A model generated the notes under the pieces. That model searched no databases, was not told the origin of the DNA, and saw only the letters and a program-made list of their open reading frames with translations. The translations under genes and the position numbers were made by a program. From DASUCS01 sp041166745 (GTDB lineage Bacteria; Actinomycetota; Acidimicrobiia; Acidimicrobiales; JACDCH01), in NCBI GenBank assembly GCA_041166745.1, contig JBEEGH010000009.1:197582-261581 (forward strand): a stretch of DNA of 64,000 bases. The letters run 5' to 3'. Positions 53,167 to 61,646 of the stretch are shown here, piece after piece (positions within the stretch are counted from its first letter, which is position 1; the number at the start of each line of letters is the position of its first letter).

Positions 53167-53439
53167 CTACTCCCCGGTCGAGGGGTCGATCACCGCGCTG
53201 ACCTTGGTGACCACGTTGGCCGGGAACCCACCGCAACGGGCGTGCTCGAGGATGAGATCCTCGTCAGGAGCGACGTACACGCAGTAGATCTTGTCGTCGG
53301 TCACGTAGCTCTGGAGCCACCGGATCTCCGGGCCGAGGCTGCTCAGCACCTTGTTGGATTTCTCCGAGATGCCGCGCAGGTCCTCGGGGCTGAGCTTTCC
53401 GGCACCCGGCAGGTCCCGCTCGATCACGTACTTGGGCAT
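53167..53439 (-). CDS. DUF4242 domain protein
   Basis: Small soluble protein of 90 aa, opening MPKYVIERDLPGAGKLSPEDL, with the DUF4242 pattern (SYVTDDKIYCVYVAPDED and HARCGGFPANVV), a ferredoxin-like dimeric alpha/beta fold. The function of the family is unknown. It is divergent from a TetR gene; three tandem TetR-type operators lie between the two genes. ATG at 53439 with GGGGAG upstream. The convergent aminotransferase ends at the preceding base. Confidence 0.85.
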   Translation of the reverse strand: MPKYVIERDLPGAGKLSPEDLRGISEKSNKVLSSLGPEIRWLQSYVTDDKIYCVYVAPDEDLILEHARCGGFPANVVTKVSAVIDPSTGE

Positions 53440-53457
53440 GTCTCCCCACTTTCGTTC

Positions 53458-53514
53458 ATACCGATGGTACGATCTCTTCATACCGTCGGTTTGATTCAGA
53501 CATACCGCTGGTAT
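53458..53514. promoter_or_regulatory. Three phased TetR operators
   Basis: ATACCGATGGTAC (53458-53470), ATACCGTCGGTTT (53480-53492) and ATACCGCTGGTAT (53502-53514). The consensus is the dyad ATACC-nnn-GGTAT, and the starts are spaced exactly 22 bp, about two helical turns. They fill the divergent gap between the DUF4242 gene and the TetR gene, the usual place for an autoregulating repressor. Confidence 0.8.
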
Positions 53515-53550
53515 GTTGTCAAGAAGAAATCTCCGGGAGGGCAGCCGCCG

Positions 53551-54174
53551 ATGCCGAAGACGATCGAGCAGCTTCGACCAGCGAATGTGGCGAAGGCCGA
53601 AGCCACGCGGCGCAGCTTGATCGCCTCCGCTCGCAGCTTGTTCGGCGAACAGGGCTACGCGGGCACGTCTGTCGACGAGGTCGTGAAGGCCGCAGGCGTC
53701 ACGAAGGGTGCGCTCTACCACCACTTTCGCGACAAGGACGACCTCTTTCGTGCGGTGGTCGAGCAGGTCAAGGTCGACGTCACCGCGGCCGCGGCGGACT
53801 CGTTCTTCGACGACTCCGACAACGACGATCCGCTGCAGCGGGTGCATCGGCTCTTCATCGCGATGATCGACGCGCACCTCGATCCCGCGGTGCAACGCAT
53901 CAGCATCGTCGATGCACGGGCGGTGTTCGACGCACCGACACGTCGCGACCTTGCAACCCGCTACGAGGCCTCTCTCCTGCGCGGCGCGTTTCGGAGCGCG
54001 ATGCGCGCCGGAGCCATAGAACGACAGCCAATCGGCCCTCTGGCACACATCGTCGCCGGCGCGCTGGCTGAGGCGTGCGCACTGATCGCCGAGGCCGACG
54101 ACAAGGATGCCGCGCGCGTCGAGGTCACCGAGGTCCTGACGAGATTGGTTGACGGACTCCAACCCCGCACCTGA
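53551..54174 (+). CDS. TetR/AcrR-family transcriptional regulator
   Basis: Repressor of 207 aa. The HTH lies in RSLFGEQGYAGTSVDEVVKAA followed by GVTKGALYHHFRDKDDLF (about residues 28-68). The C-terminal ligand domain begins near DNDDPLQRVHRLFIAMIDAHL. The ATG has GGGAGG 10 nt upstream. It most likely binds the three operators directly upstream and controls itself and the DUF4242 gene. serA follows 14 nt downstream but has a separate reading context. Confidence 0.92.
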   Translation: MPKTIEQLRPANVAKAEATRRSLIASARSLFGEQGYAGTSVDEVVKAAGVTKGALYHHFRDKDDLFRAVVEQVKVDVTAAAADSFFDDSDNDDPLQRVHRLFIAMIDAHLDPAVQRISIVDARAVFDAPTRRDLATRYEASLLRGAFRSAMRAGAIERQPIGPLAHIVAGALAEACALIAEADDKDAARVEVTEVLTRLVDGLQPRT

Positions 54175-54188
54175 CAAGATTCCTCGCA

Positions 54189-55757
54189 ATGGCACGAGTG
54201 CTCGTCACCGAGGAGATCGCCGAGGGCGGACTCGATCGCCTGCGTCAGGGCGGCCACGACGTCGACGTACGGCTGGACCTTTCCCCCGAAGAGCTGCTGA
54301 ACGCGGTCGTCGGCGTCCATGCGCTCATCATTCGATCGGCCACGAACGTCACCGCCGAGGTCATCGATGCCGGCACTGATCTCGTCGTTGTCGGACGGGC
54401 CGGTATCGGTCTCGACAACGTCGATGTCGAGCACGCCACGCAGCGAGGCGTGATGGTCGTGAACGCGCCGCAGTCGAACATCCTGTCGGCAGCCGAACAG
54501 ACGATGGCCTTGCTGCTCGCGCAGGCCCGGAACATCCCCCAAGCCCACGCCGCGCTCACGGCCGGACGGTGGGAACGCAGCCGGTGGGAAGGCGTCGAGC
54601 TGGCCGACAAGGTGCTCGGTGTGATCGGTCTCGGACGCATCGGAAAGCTGGTCGCACAGCGCGCGAGCGCGTTCGGCATGCGGCTGATCGCCTACGACCC
54701 CTTCGTCGGTCAAGAGCGCGCTCGCCAGCTCGGCGTCGAGCTCGTCGACCTCGACGAGCTGATGGCCCGGTCGGACTTCGTCACGATTCACGTGGCCAAG
54801 ACCAAGGAAACCGTCGGACTGGTCAACAAGGAATTGTTGGCGAAAGCCAAGCCCGGCCTCCGCATCATCAACGTCGCCCGCGGTGGAATCGTCGACGAGG
54901 CCGCGTTGGCCGAGGCGATCCGCGGCGGCACCCTCGGCGGAGCTGCGCTCGACGTGTTCGCCGAAGAGCCAACGACGTCGTCGCCCCTGTTCGAGCTCGA
55001 CTCGGTCGTGGTGACGCCCCACCTCGGCGCGTCGACGCGAGAAGCGCAGGACAAGGCGGGCGACACCATCGCCGAGCAGGTCGGCCTGGCCCTCGCCGGC
55101 GACTTCGTGCCGTATGCCGTGAACGTGTCTGCAGCCGAGGCCAGCGAAACCGTTCGACCGTTCCTTCCGCTGGCCGAACGGCTCGGTCGCCTGTACGTCG
55201 CGTTGAACGAGGGCACGCCGGCGCGCATCGACGTCGAGTATCAGGGTCAGCTGGCCGACTACGACACGCGCATCCTCACGTTGTCGGTGCTCAAGGGGGT
55301 GTTCGGCGGCGTGAGCGACGAGCCGGTCTCGTACGTCAACGCGCCGCAGATCGCCGCGGAGCGCGGCGTCGAGGTTCGCGAGTCATCGACATCGACCGCG
55401 CAGGACTACGTGAATCTGGTGACGGTGCGCGGCGGTGACCACGCCATCGCAGGCACACTCGTGGGCTTGAAGGGGAGCCCGCGCATCGTGATGATCGACG
55501 ACCTGTCGGTCGACCTCCCACCGGAAAAGAACATGCTGATCGTGCGCAATGACGACATCCCGGGAATGATCGCGACCGTCACCTCCGCTCTGGCCGACGC
55601 CAGGATCAACATCGGCGACATGCATCTCGGGCACTCGATCGAGGGGGCCGCCGCCATGCAGGTGCTCGCGACGGGCGAACCCGTTCCTGCCGACGTCGTC
55701 GAAGCCTTGCGGCGCGCCGATGGCATCGTCTCGGTCGCCGCCATCGCGACCGACTGA
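54189..55757 (+). CDS. serA: D-3-phosphoglycerate dehydrogenase, long ACT form
   Basis: First enzyme of serine synthesis, 522 aa. NAD motif GLGRIGKLVAQRASAFG; catalytic Arg in NVARGGIVDE, Glu in DVFAEEP and His in TPHLGAST. After the catalytic part come the intervening ASB domain (about 320-445) and a C-terminal ACT domain (NMLIVRNDDIPGMIATVTS) that senses serine, as in mycobacterial SerA. ATG 8 nt after CAAGAT, a weak -10-like box. Confidence 0.96.
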   Translation: MARVLVTEEIAEGGLDRLRQGGHDVDVRLDLSPEELLNAVVGVHALIIRSATNVTAEVIDAGTDLVVVGRAGIGLDNVDVEHATQRGVMVVNAPQSNILSAAEQTMALLLAQARNIPQAHAALTAGRWERSRWEGVELADKVLGVIGLGRIGKLVAQRASAFGMRLIAYDPFVGQERARQLGVELVDLDELMARSDFVTIHVAKTKETVGLVNKELLAKAKPGLRIINVARGGIVDEAALAEAIRGGTLGGAALDVFAEEPTTSSPLFELDSVVVTPHLGASTREAQDKAGDTIAEQVGLALAGDFVPYAVNVSAAEASETVRPFLPLAERLGRLYVALNEGTPARIDVEYQGQLADYDTRILTLSVLKGVFGGVSDEPVSYVNAPQIAAERGVEVRESSTSTAQDYVNLVTVRGGDHAIAGTLVGLKGSPRIVMIDDLSVDLPPEKNMLIVRNDDIPGMIATVTSALADARINIGDMHLGHSIEGAAAMQVLATGEPVPADVVEALRRADGIVSVAAIATD

Positions 55758-55760
55758 GTA

Positions 55761-56336
55761 TCAGCGCTTGGCGGCGCGCAGACCGTCGTCTTCGGCGGCG
55801 TCAGCCGTCTTGTAGCAACGGTCGGGTGTGGTGCGGTCGTAGGCGAAGTTGCCGGGCACCTGGAAGATCATGCTCGAGAGCTTCCCCTTCACCGGGTGAG
55901 TCGTCGGGCAGATGGTGCCTGTCGGGTCGACCCAGGCCGGCAGCGTCTTCTTCGGTGCGGCCTTCTTCACCGGCGCCGCGGCCTTCGCGGAAGGAGCGGC
56001 CTTCTTCACCGCGGGCTTCTTCGCGACCGGCTTCTCGACGGGTGCGGGTGCCGCTTGTGGTGTCGGTGCCGGTGCCGGCTCCGGTGCCGGCTCGGGCTCC
56101 TGCAACGGCTCGTCGCCGATGAGGATCAAGCCAGGTTCTTCGGTGACGACGACCGGCTCGATGTCAGGGTCGGCGACCTGCACGGGTGCCGGCGTTGGCA
56201 CCGGAGCTTCGAGCGGAGGCCATGCGGGAGGCGCGGTGAACGGCTCTGGCTTCGGACGGAAGATCTTGGCGAGGGCGAAGCCGATTCCTCCGAGCAACCC
56301 CAGCCACAGACCGATTCGGAACGACCGACGGATCAC
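55761..56336 (-). CDS. Membrane-anchored sunset-domain protein
   Basis: Protein of 191 aa: N-terminal membrane helix (FRIGLWLGLLGGIGFALAK), a Pro-rich then Ala/Lys/Pro-rich disordered linker (about residues 30-130), and a C-terminal sunset domain with CPTTHPVKGKLSSMIFQVPG and the end YDRTTPDRCYKTADAAEDD. The sunset domain is a short motif of unknown binding role, often at the end of bacterial surface or nuclease proteins. Convergent with serA (stop codons 3 nt apart) and divergent from the leuA leader. Confidence 0.75.
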   Translation of the reverse strand: MIRRSFRIGLWLGLLGGIGFALAKIFRPKPEPFTAPPAWPPLEAPVPTPAPVQVADPDIEPVVVTEEPGLILIGDEPLQEPEPAPEPAPAPTPQAAPAPVEKPVAKKPAVKKAAPSAKAAAPVKKAAPKKTLPAWVDPTGTICPTTHPVKGKLSSMIFQVPGNFAYDRTTPDRCYKTADAAEDDGLRAAKR

Positions 56337-56356
56337 GACGTGACACCGTAGTGCGC

Positions 56357-56386
56357 TTGACGTCCCCCCTGGTTTGCTGTCATCGT
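56357..56386 (+). promoter_or_regulatory. Candidate promoter of the leuA leader
   Basis: TTGACG (56357-56362), 18-nt spacer, CATCGT (56381-56386), then the leader ATG 9 nt later. The -35 matches consensus closely; the -10 is weak. Transcription would start within a few bases of the leader peptide. Confidence 0.5.
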
Positions 56387-56395
56387 GAACAGGTC

Positions 56396-56431
56396 ATGAG
56401 CACCCCGACCCAGGTCCTCCTCCTTACGTAA
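56396..56431 (+). CDS. leuA leader peptide MSTPTQVLLLT
   Basis: Eleven codons with a Val-Leu-Leu-Leu run (GTC CTC CTC CTT) and TAA stop, 98 nt upstream of leuA. Same length as the ilvB leader, and both end in Thr. Expected to report leucyl-tRNA charging to the terminator at 56461-56482. Established principle: leader-peptide attenuation of leuA in actinobacteria; this case is inferred. Confidence 0.85.
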   Translation: MSTPTQVLLLT

Positions 56432-56493
56432 CGGCGAGCGCCACATACTCACGCTCGTCGACCCCCTGCAGATGCAGGGGGTTCTTCAGTTTT
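56432..56493 (+). terminator. leuA attenuator: pause hairpin and terminator
   Basis: Pause stem CGGCGAGCG (56432-56440) with CGCTCGTCG (56452-56460), 9 bp including one G-U, starting just behind the leader stop. Terminator stem ACCCCCTG (56461-56468) with CAGGGGGT (56475-56482), loop CAGATG, followed by a T-rich stretch ending TTTT (56490-56493). The two stems are adjacent with no gap, as expected for competing structures. Confidence 0.8.
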
Positions 56494-56529
56494 CAGGCCA
56501 AGACACGAATGCACGAGAGGAAGCAAGCG

Positions 56530-58239
56530 ATGCCATCGGATCCCGTGATCCCGAAGCACATGCCGTTCGAGAAGTACAAGCCGTTCCGGCCGCTCCCGCT
56601 CGCGCTTCCCGACCGCGAGTGGCCGAGCCGTCAACTGCAGAAGGCGCCGATCTGGTGCTCGGTCGACCTGCGCGACGGCAACCAAGCGCTCATCGATCCC
56701 ATGGATCCCGAGCGCAAGATGCGCTTGTTCCAAACACTGGTCACGATGGGCTTCAAAGAGATCGAGGTGGGCTTCCCGTCGGCCAGCCAAACCGACTTCG
56801 ACTTCATTCGCCTGCTCATCGAAGACGACCTCATCCCCGACGATGTGACCGTGCAGGTGCTCGTGCAGTGCCGCGAGGAGCTCATCGCCCGCACCTACGA
56901 AGCGTTGGCGGGGGCCAAGAAGGCGATCCTGCACTTCTACAACTCGACGTCGACCCTGCAGCGCAAGGTGGTGTTCGGGCTCGATCGCGATGGCATCACC
57001 CAGATCGCCGTCGACGCCGCTGCGCTGTGTCGCAAGCTCGAGGAGACGGTGCCGGACATCGACGTGCGCTACGAGTACAGCCCCGAGAGCTTCACCGGCA
57101 CCGAGATCGACTACGCCGTCGAGATCTGCGAAGCAGTCATGGACGTGATCGAGCCGACTCCCGAGAAACCGATCATCCTGAACCTGCCGGCCACGGTGGA
57201 GATGTACACACCGAACATCTATGCCGACGTCATCGAGGCATTCGGCCGGACGATCTCGCGGCGCGACAGCGTCGTGCTGTCGTTGCACCCCCACAACGAC
57301 CGGGGGAGCGCGGTCACCGCGGCAGAGTTCGGTTTGATGGCGGGCGCCGACCGCGTCGAAGGGACGCTGTTCGGCAACGGAGAACGCACCGGCAACGTCG
57401 ACATCATCACGCTGGGTATGAACCTCTTCAGCCAGGGTGTCGATCCCAACCTCGACATCAGCGACATCGACAAGATCCGCCGCACGTCCGAGTACTGCAC
57501 CGGCCTTCCCGTGCATCCGCGTCATCCCTACGCCGGCGATCTCGTGTTCACCGCGTTCTCCGGCTCGCACCAAGACGCCATCAAGAAGGGCATGGAGAGC
57601 ATCAGCGGAGCTGAGGACCACGTGCTCGAGCCCGGTGACTACGAGTCGTGGGAGGTGCCGTACCTCCCGATCGATCCGAAGCACGTCGGTCGCACGTACG
57701 AGGCCGTGATCCAGGTGAACAGCCAATCGGGCAAGGGCGGTGTTGCCTATGTGATGAAGGCGGAGCACGGCTTCGACCTGCCGCGTCGTCTGCAGATCGA
57801 GTTCTCCAAGACGATCCAGACCATCACCGAGGACACCGGCACCGTCATCAGTCCCTCTGCGATGTGGGATGCGTTCGGTGCCGAGTACTTCAACGAAGGC
57901 GGCAAACTCCGCCTTCTCAGCCATGAGGTGACGACGACCGACGACGGCGCCAAGATCACCGCGCAAGTGCTCGTCGACGGCGAGCACCGCACGATCCAAG
58001 GTGAGGGCAACGGTCCGATCGCCGCCTTCGTACACGGCCTCGAGGTGTGTGTCGGCGTGAAGGCGAACGTCCTCGACTACGCCGAGCACTCGATCAGCGC
58101 GGGCACCGATGCCCAGGCCGCGGCCTATGTCGAGGTGCAGGGCCCCGACGGCGCCGTGCGCTGGGGCGTGGGCGTGCACGAGAGCATCCTCACCGCGAGC
58201 CTGCGAGCGGTCGTGAGCGCGGTAAACCGTCTCACGTAA
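56530..58239 (+). CDS. leuA: 2-isopropylmalate synthase
   Basis: Commits 2-ketoisovalerate to leucine, 569 aa (actinobacterial long form). The opening MPSDPVIPKHMPFEKYKPF is family-typical, CSVDLRDGNQALIDPMD carries the metal-binding Asp, and HPHNDRGSA the metal His pair. The C-terminal LeuA dimer/regulatory domain (about 430-569) binds leucine. ATG at 56530 with AGAGG 9 nt upstream; ATG at 56509 is less likely. Regulated by the leader at 56396-56493 and presumably by leucine feedback. Confidence 0.96.
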   Translation: MPSDPVIPKHMPFEKYKPFRPLPLALPDREWPSRQLQKAPIWCSVDLRDGNQALIDPMDPERKMRLFQTLVTMGFKEIEVGFPSASQTDFDFIRLLIEDDLIPDDVTVQVLVQCREELIARTYEALAGAKKAILHFYNSTSTLQRKVVFGLDRDGITQIAVDAAALCRKLEETVPDIDVRYEYSPESFTGTEIDYAVEICEAVMDVIEPTPEKPIILNLPATVEMYTPNIYADVIEAFGRTISRRDSVVLSLHPHNDRGSAVTAAEFGLMAGADRVEGTLFGNGERTGNVDIITLGMNLFSQGVDPNLDISDIDKIRRTSEYCTGLPVHPRHPYAGDLVFTAFSGSHQDAIKKGMESISGAEDHVLEPGDYESWEVPYLPIDPKHVGRTYEAVIQVNSQSGKGGVAYVMKAEHGFDLPRRLQIEFSKTIQTITEDTGTVISPSAMWDAFGAEYFNEGGKLRLLSHEVTTTDDGAKITAQVLVDGEHRTIQGEGNGPIAAFVHGLEVCVGVKANVLDYAEHSISAGTDAQAAAYVEVQGPDGAVRWGVGVHESILTASLRAVVSAVNRLT

Positions 58240-59654
58240 GAAAGCTCGCCCTAGGCCTCCTCGCGCTGGCGCTCATCGGGTGCCGTGACGACGCCCGTCC
58301 GCGCTCGCTGAGCTCGTCATCGGCCTCGGCGTCGGCGTCCGCCTCCTCGGCCCCCACCGATGGGGCGGGGGGCGTCGGTGACTCGTACTTCCCCGATCTC
58401 GGCAACGGCGGTTACGACGTCACGCACTACGACCTGTCGTTGACGGTCGACCCGAAGACGAATCAGGTCGAAGCGACCGCGATCATCAGCGCGACAGCGA
58501 CGCAAGACCTGGCGCGCTTCGACCTCGACCTCACCGGGCTCGAGATCGACCGCGTCGATGCACCGTTCACCCGAGACGGGCGCGAGCTGATCATCACCCC
58601 CGCCCACCCGATCTCGACGGGCTCGTCGTTCACGACGACCGTGGCGTATCACGGCTCACCGGAACCGCGCGGCACGAAGGCGCTGCCGATCGCGGTCGGA
58701 TGGATCGCGACCGGTGATGGCAGCTATGTCCTCAACGAACCCGAGGGCGCATCGACGTGGTATCCGGCGAACGACCACCCGAGCGACAAGGCGACGTACA
58801 CGTTTCACATCACGGTTCCCGAGGGCGTCACTGCGGTGGCCAATGGAGACCTCGTCGGCAAGACGCCTCACGGCGACGGCACCACGACGTGGGTGTACGA
58901 CGCGAGGGCACCGATGGCGTCATACCTCACGCAGTTGGCCATCGGTGACTATCAGGTCACGACCGAGCCCGGGCCCGACGGCATCACGATTCGCAACGCG
59001 TTCGCGTCGTCGCTCGCGGCCGACGCCGCCATCGACTTCAGCCGCACTCCCGAGATGCTGCAGTTCTTCGCAACCGAGTTCGGGCCGTATCCCTTCGACG
59101 TGTACGGCGCGCTGGTGATCACAGACCGCACGCAGTTCGCACTCGAGACCCAGACGCTTTCCATCTTCGACGCGAGCCATGTCGACGGGTCGGTGGCCAA
59201 CGATGGCGTTGTCGCCCACGAGCTCGCGCATCAATGGTTCGGCGACAGCGTCACGCCCTCGTCGTGGAAGGACATCTGGCTCAACGAGGGCTTCGCCACG
59301 TATGCCCAGTGGCTCTGGCAGGAGCACGTCGGCGGCAGCTCCGTAGCCACCATGGCCACGCAGATCCACGAGGACCTCAAGAGCGCGGTCCTACCGGGAG
59401 ATCCTGGGGTCGAGCATCTCTTCGACGTCGGCGCGGTGTATCTGCGGGGTGCGCTCGCGTTGCAGGCGTTGCGGCTCACCGTCGGAGATGAAAAGTTCTT
59501 CACGACCTTGCGCACGTATACGTCGCGGTTCGCCGACAGGAACGTGACGACCGACGACTTCATCGGCGTGGCCAACGAGATCTCGGGTCGAGACCTCGGT
59601 GGTCTTTTCGATTCGTGGCTCTACCGGGAGGCGCTACCGGCCTTGCCTTCGTAA
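58236..59654 (+). CDS. M1-family zinc metallopeptidase, lipoprotein
   Basis: Protein of about 472 aa. RKLALGLLALALIGC is a lipoprotein signal with its lipobox Cys. A Ser/Ala linker, a beta-rich N-terminal domain and the gluzincin domain follow: HELAHQWFGDSV (zinc ligands) and the third ligand in WLNEGFATYAQWL. No ATG, GTG or TTG starts the signal peptide; the frame passes back through leuA to 58047. GTA at 58236 overlaps the leuA TAA exactly where a GTGA junction would be expected. The start is therefore unresolved. Overlaps leuD by 34 nt at the 3' end. Confidence 0.75.
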   Translation, partial: VRKLALGLLALALIGCRDDARPRSLSSSSASASASASSAPTDGAGGVGDSYFPDLGNGGYDVTHYDLSLTVDPKTNQVEATAIISATATQDLARFDLDLTGLEIDRVDAPFTRDGRELIITPAHPISTGSSFTTTVAYHGSPEPRGTKALPIAVGWIATGDGSYVLNEPEGASTWYPANDHPSDKATYTFHITVPEGVTAVANGDLVGKTPHGDGTTTWVYDARAPMASYLTQLAIGDYQVTTEPGPDGITIRNAFASSLAADAAIDFSRTPEMLQFFATEFGPYPFDVYGALVITDRTQFALETQTLSIFDASHVDGSVANDGVVAHELAHQWFGDSVTPSSWKDIWLNEGFATYAQWLWQEHVGGSSVATMATQIHEDLKSAVLPGDPGVEHLFDVGAVYLRGALALQALRLTVGDEKFFTTLRTYTSRFADRNVTTDDFIGVANEISGRDLGGLFDSWLYREALPALPS

Positions 59655-60205
59655 GCGGTGATGGCGTCTTCGTGCTGCAACGTGAGCCCGATGTCGTCGA
59701 GTCCCTCGAGGAAGCGATGACGAACCGACCCGTCGAGCGGAAACTCCACCGTCAACCCGATCGCCGGCGCCTCGAGCGTGCGGCGCTCGACGTCGATCGT
59801 GAACTCGAGCGTCGGGTCGGCCTCGACCGCCGCCAAGAGCTGCTCGCCGATCTCCGCGGGCACGATCACCGGCACCAGACCATTCTTGGCCGAGTTGTTG
59901 CGGAAGATGTCGCCGAACCGCGGCGAGATCACCGCTTTGAAGCCGGCCTGCTGGATGGCCCACACCGCGTGCTCGCGGGATGAGCCTGTTCCGAAGTTCG
60001 GGCCGGCGACGAGGATCGACGCGCCCGCAAATCGCTCGTCGTTCATGACGAACTTCGGGTCGTCACGCCACTCGCCGAACAGCCCCTTCTCGAATCCCGT
60101 GCGTTCGACGCGCTTCAACCAATCGCTCGGGATGATCTGATCGGTGTCGACGTCGCTGCGATCGAGCGGAACGGCGGTGCCCTGCACGATGCGAACCGGT
60201 TCCAT
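59621..60205 (-). CDS. leuD: 3-isopropylmalate dehydratase, small subunit
   Basis: Swivelling-domain subunit of isopropylmalate isomerase, 194 aa. The opening VQGTAVPLDRSDVDTDQIIPSD and the FGTGSSREHAVWAI motif are diagnostic. ATG at 60205 shares one base with the leuC stop (TGATG), so it is translationally coupled. The 3' end overlaps the convergent M1 peptidase gene by 34 nt. Confidence 0.96.
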   Translation of the reverse strand: MEPVRIVQGTAVPLDRSDVDTDQIIPSDWLKRVERTGFEKGLFGEWRDDPKFVMNDERFAGASILVAGPNFGTGSSREHAVWAIQQAGFKAVISPRFGDIFRNNSAKNGLVPVIVPAEIGEQLLAAVEADPTLEFTIDVERRTLEAPAIGLTVEFPLDGSVRHRFLEGLDDIGLTLQHEDAITAYEGKAGSASR

Positions 60206-61611
60206 CAGTGCAGATCCTCCGGGGTGGCGAAGTGGCCGAGAATCGCGGTGGCCGCGGCGACGGCGGGGGACACGAGGTGCGTGCGCCCGCCCCGGCCCTG
60301 ACGGCCTTCGAAGTTGCGATTCGATGTGGACGCGCACCGTTCGCCGGGCGACAGCGTGTCCGGGTTCATGGCGAGGCACATCGAGCAGCCGGGCTCGCGC
60401 CAGTCGAATCCGGCGGTCGTGAAGATGTCGTGGAGGCCCTCCCGCTCTGCTTGCTGCTTCACCGCCCACGAGCCAGGGACGATCAGCGTGCGGACACCAG
60501 ACGCGACCCGCCGACCTTGCACCACCTCGGCGACGGCTCGGAGATCTTCGATCCGGCTGTTCGTGCACGAGCCGATGAACACGGTGTCGACACCGATCTC
60601 GCGCATCGGCGTTCCGGCCGTGAGCCCCATGTACTCGAGCGCCCGTTCCGCGGCTTCGCGTGCTGCCGGGTCGGCGAACGCGTCTGGCGATGGGACAGGG
60701 TCGGTGATCGGGACGACCTGACCGGGGTTCGTTCCCCACGACACATGGGCGACGATCTCGGCCGCGTCGAGGGCGACTTCCTTGTCGAACACGGCATCGT
60801 CGTCGGTCACCAACGCGCGCCAATCGGCGACGGCCTCGTCCCACGCGGCACCGCTCGGCGCGTGCGGTCGACCCTTCACGTACTCGAACGTGATGTCGTC
60901 CGGCGCGATCATCCCCGCCTTGGCCCCGGCCTCGATCGACATGTTGCACACCGTCATGCGCCCTTCCATCGACAGGGCACGGATGGCAGAGCCGCGATAT
61001 TCGGCGATGTAGCCGATGCCTCCGCCGGTACCGATGCGCCCCAGGATGGCGAGGATGACGTCCTTCGCCGTCGATCCGGCGGGCAACGCTCCGTCGACGG
61101 TGATGGCCAGCGTCTTGGCCCGCTGCTGCGGCAGTGTCTGCGTAGCGAGCACGTGCTCGACCTCGCTCGTGCCGATGCCGAACGCCAGCGCGCCGAACGC
61201 GCCGTGCGTGGAGGTGTGGCTGTCACCGCACACGATGGTCATCCCCGGTTGTGTGCGGCCCTGTTCGGGACCGATCACGTGCACGATGCCCTGACCCGGG
61301 TCGCCCATCGGGTAGTTCACGAGTCCGAATTCCGCCGCGTTGGACCGCAACGTCTCGAGTTGTTTCGCGCTGATCGGATCGGCGATGGGCTGATCGATGT
61401 TCGCCGTCGGCACGTTGTGGTCTTCGGTGCAGATCGTCAGCTCGGGCCGGCGGACGCCACGGCCGGCGATGCGGAGACCGTCGAAGGCCTGGGGCGACGT
61501 GACCTCGTGCACCAGGTGGAGATCGATGTACAAGAGGTCGGGCTCGCCATCGGCGGAATACACGAGGTGGCGGTCCCACACCTTTTCACTGAGCGTCTGC
61601 GGCGCCATCAT
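60205..61611 (-). CDS. leuC: 3-isopropylmalate dehydratase, large subunit
   Basis: Aconitase-family Fe-S subunit, 468 aa. The three cluster Cys are in GSCTNSRIEDL and EPGCSMCLAMNPD; active-site IVCGDSHTSTHGAFG is present. Starts MMAPQTLSEKVWDRHLV with GGGAGAG upstream. It is divergent from the IclR gene across a 35-nt gap containing a perfect dyad. The same heterodimer can act in the citramalate route to isoleucine. Confidence 0.96.
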   Translation of the reverse strand: MMAPQTLSEKVWDRHLVYSADGEPDLLYIDLHLVHEVTSPQAFDGLRIAGRGVRRPELTICTEDHNVPTANIDQPIADPISAKQLETLRSNAAEFGLVNYPMGDPGQGIVHVIGPEQGRTQPGMTIVCGDSHTSTHGAFGALAFGIGTSEVEHVLATQTLPQQRAKTLAITVDGALPAGSTAKDVILAILGRIGTGGGIGYIAEYRGSAIRALSMEGRMTVCNMSIEAGAKAGMIAPDDITFEYVKGRPHAPSGAAWDEAVADWRALVTDDDAVFDKEVALDAAEIVAHVSWGTNPGQVVPITDPVPSPDAFADPAAREAAERALEYMGLTAGTPMREIGVDTVFIGSCTNSRIEDLRAVAEVVQGRRVASGVRTLIVPGSWAVKQQAEREGLHDIFTTAGFDWREPGCSMCLAMNPDTLSPGERCASTSNRNFEGRQGRGGRTHLVSPAVAAATAILGHFATPEDLH

Positions 61612-61627
61612 TGCTCTCCCACATATT

Positions 61628-61641
61628 GAGACAGTAGTCTC
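61628..61641. promoter_or_regulatory. Candidate IclR-regulator operator between leuC and iclR gene
   Basis: Perfect dyad GAGAC-AGTA-GTCTC. It overlaps the TAGTCT -10-like box (61635-61640) of the IclR gene, and on the other strand TACTGT (61632-61637) could serve leuC. Binding here would govern both divergent genes. Confidence 0.6.
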
Positions 61642-61646
61642 GTCAC

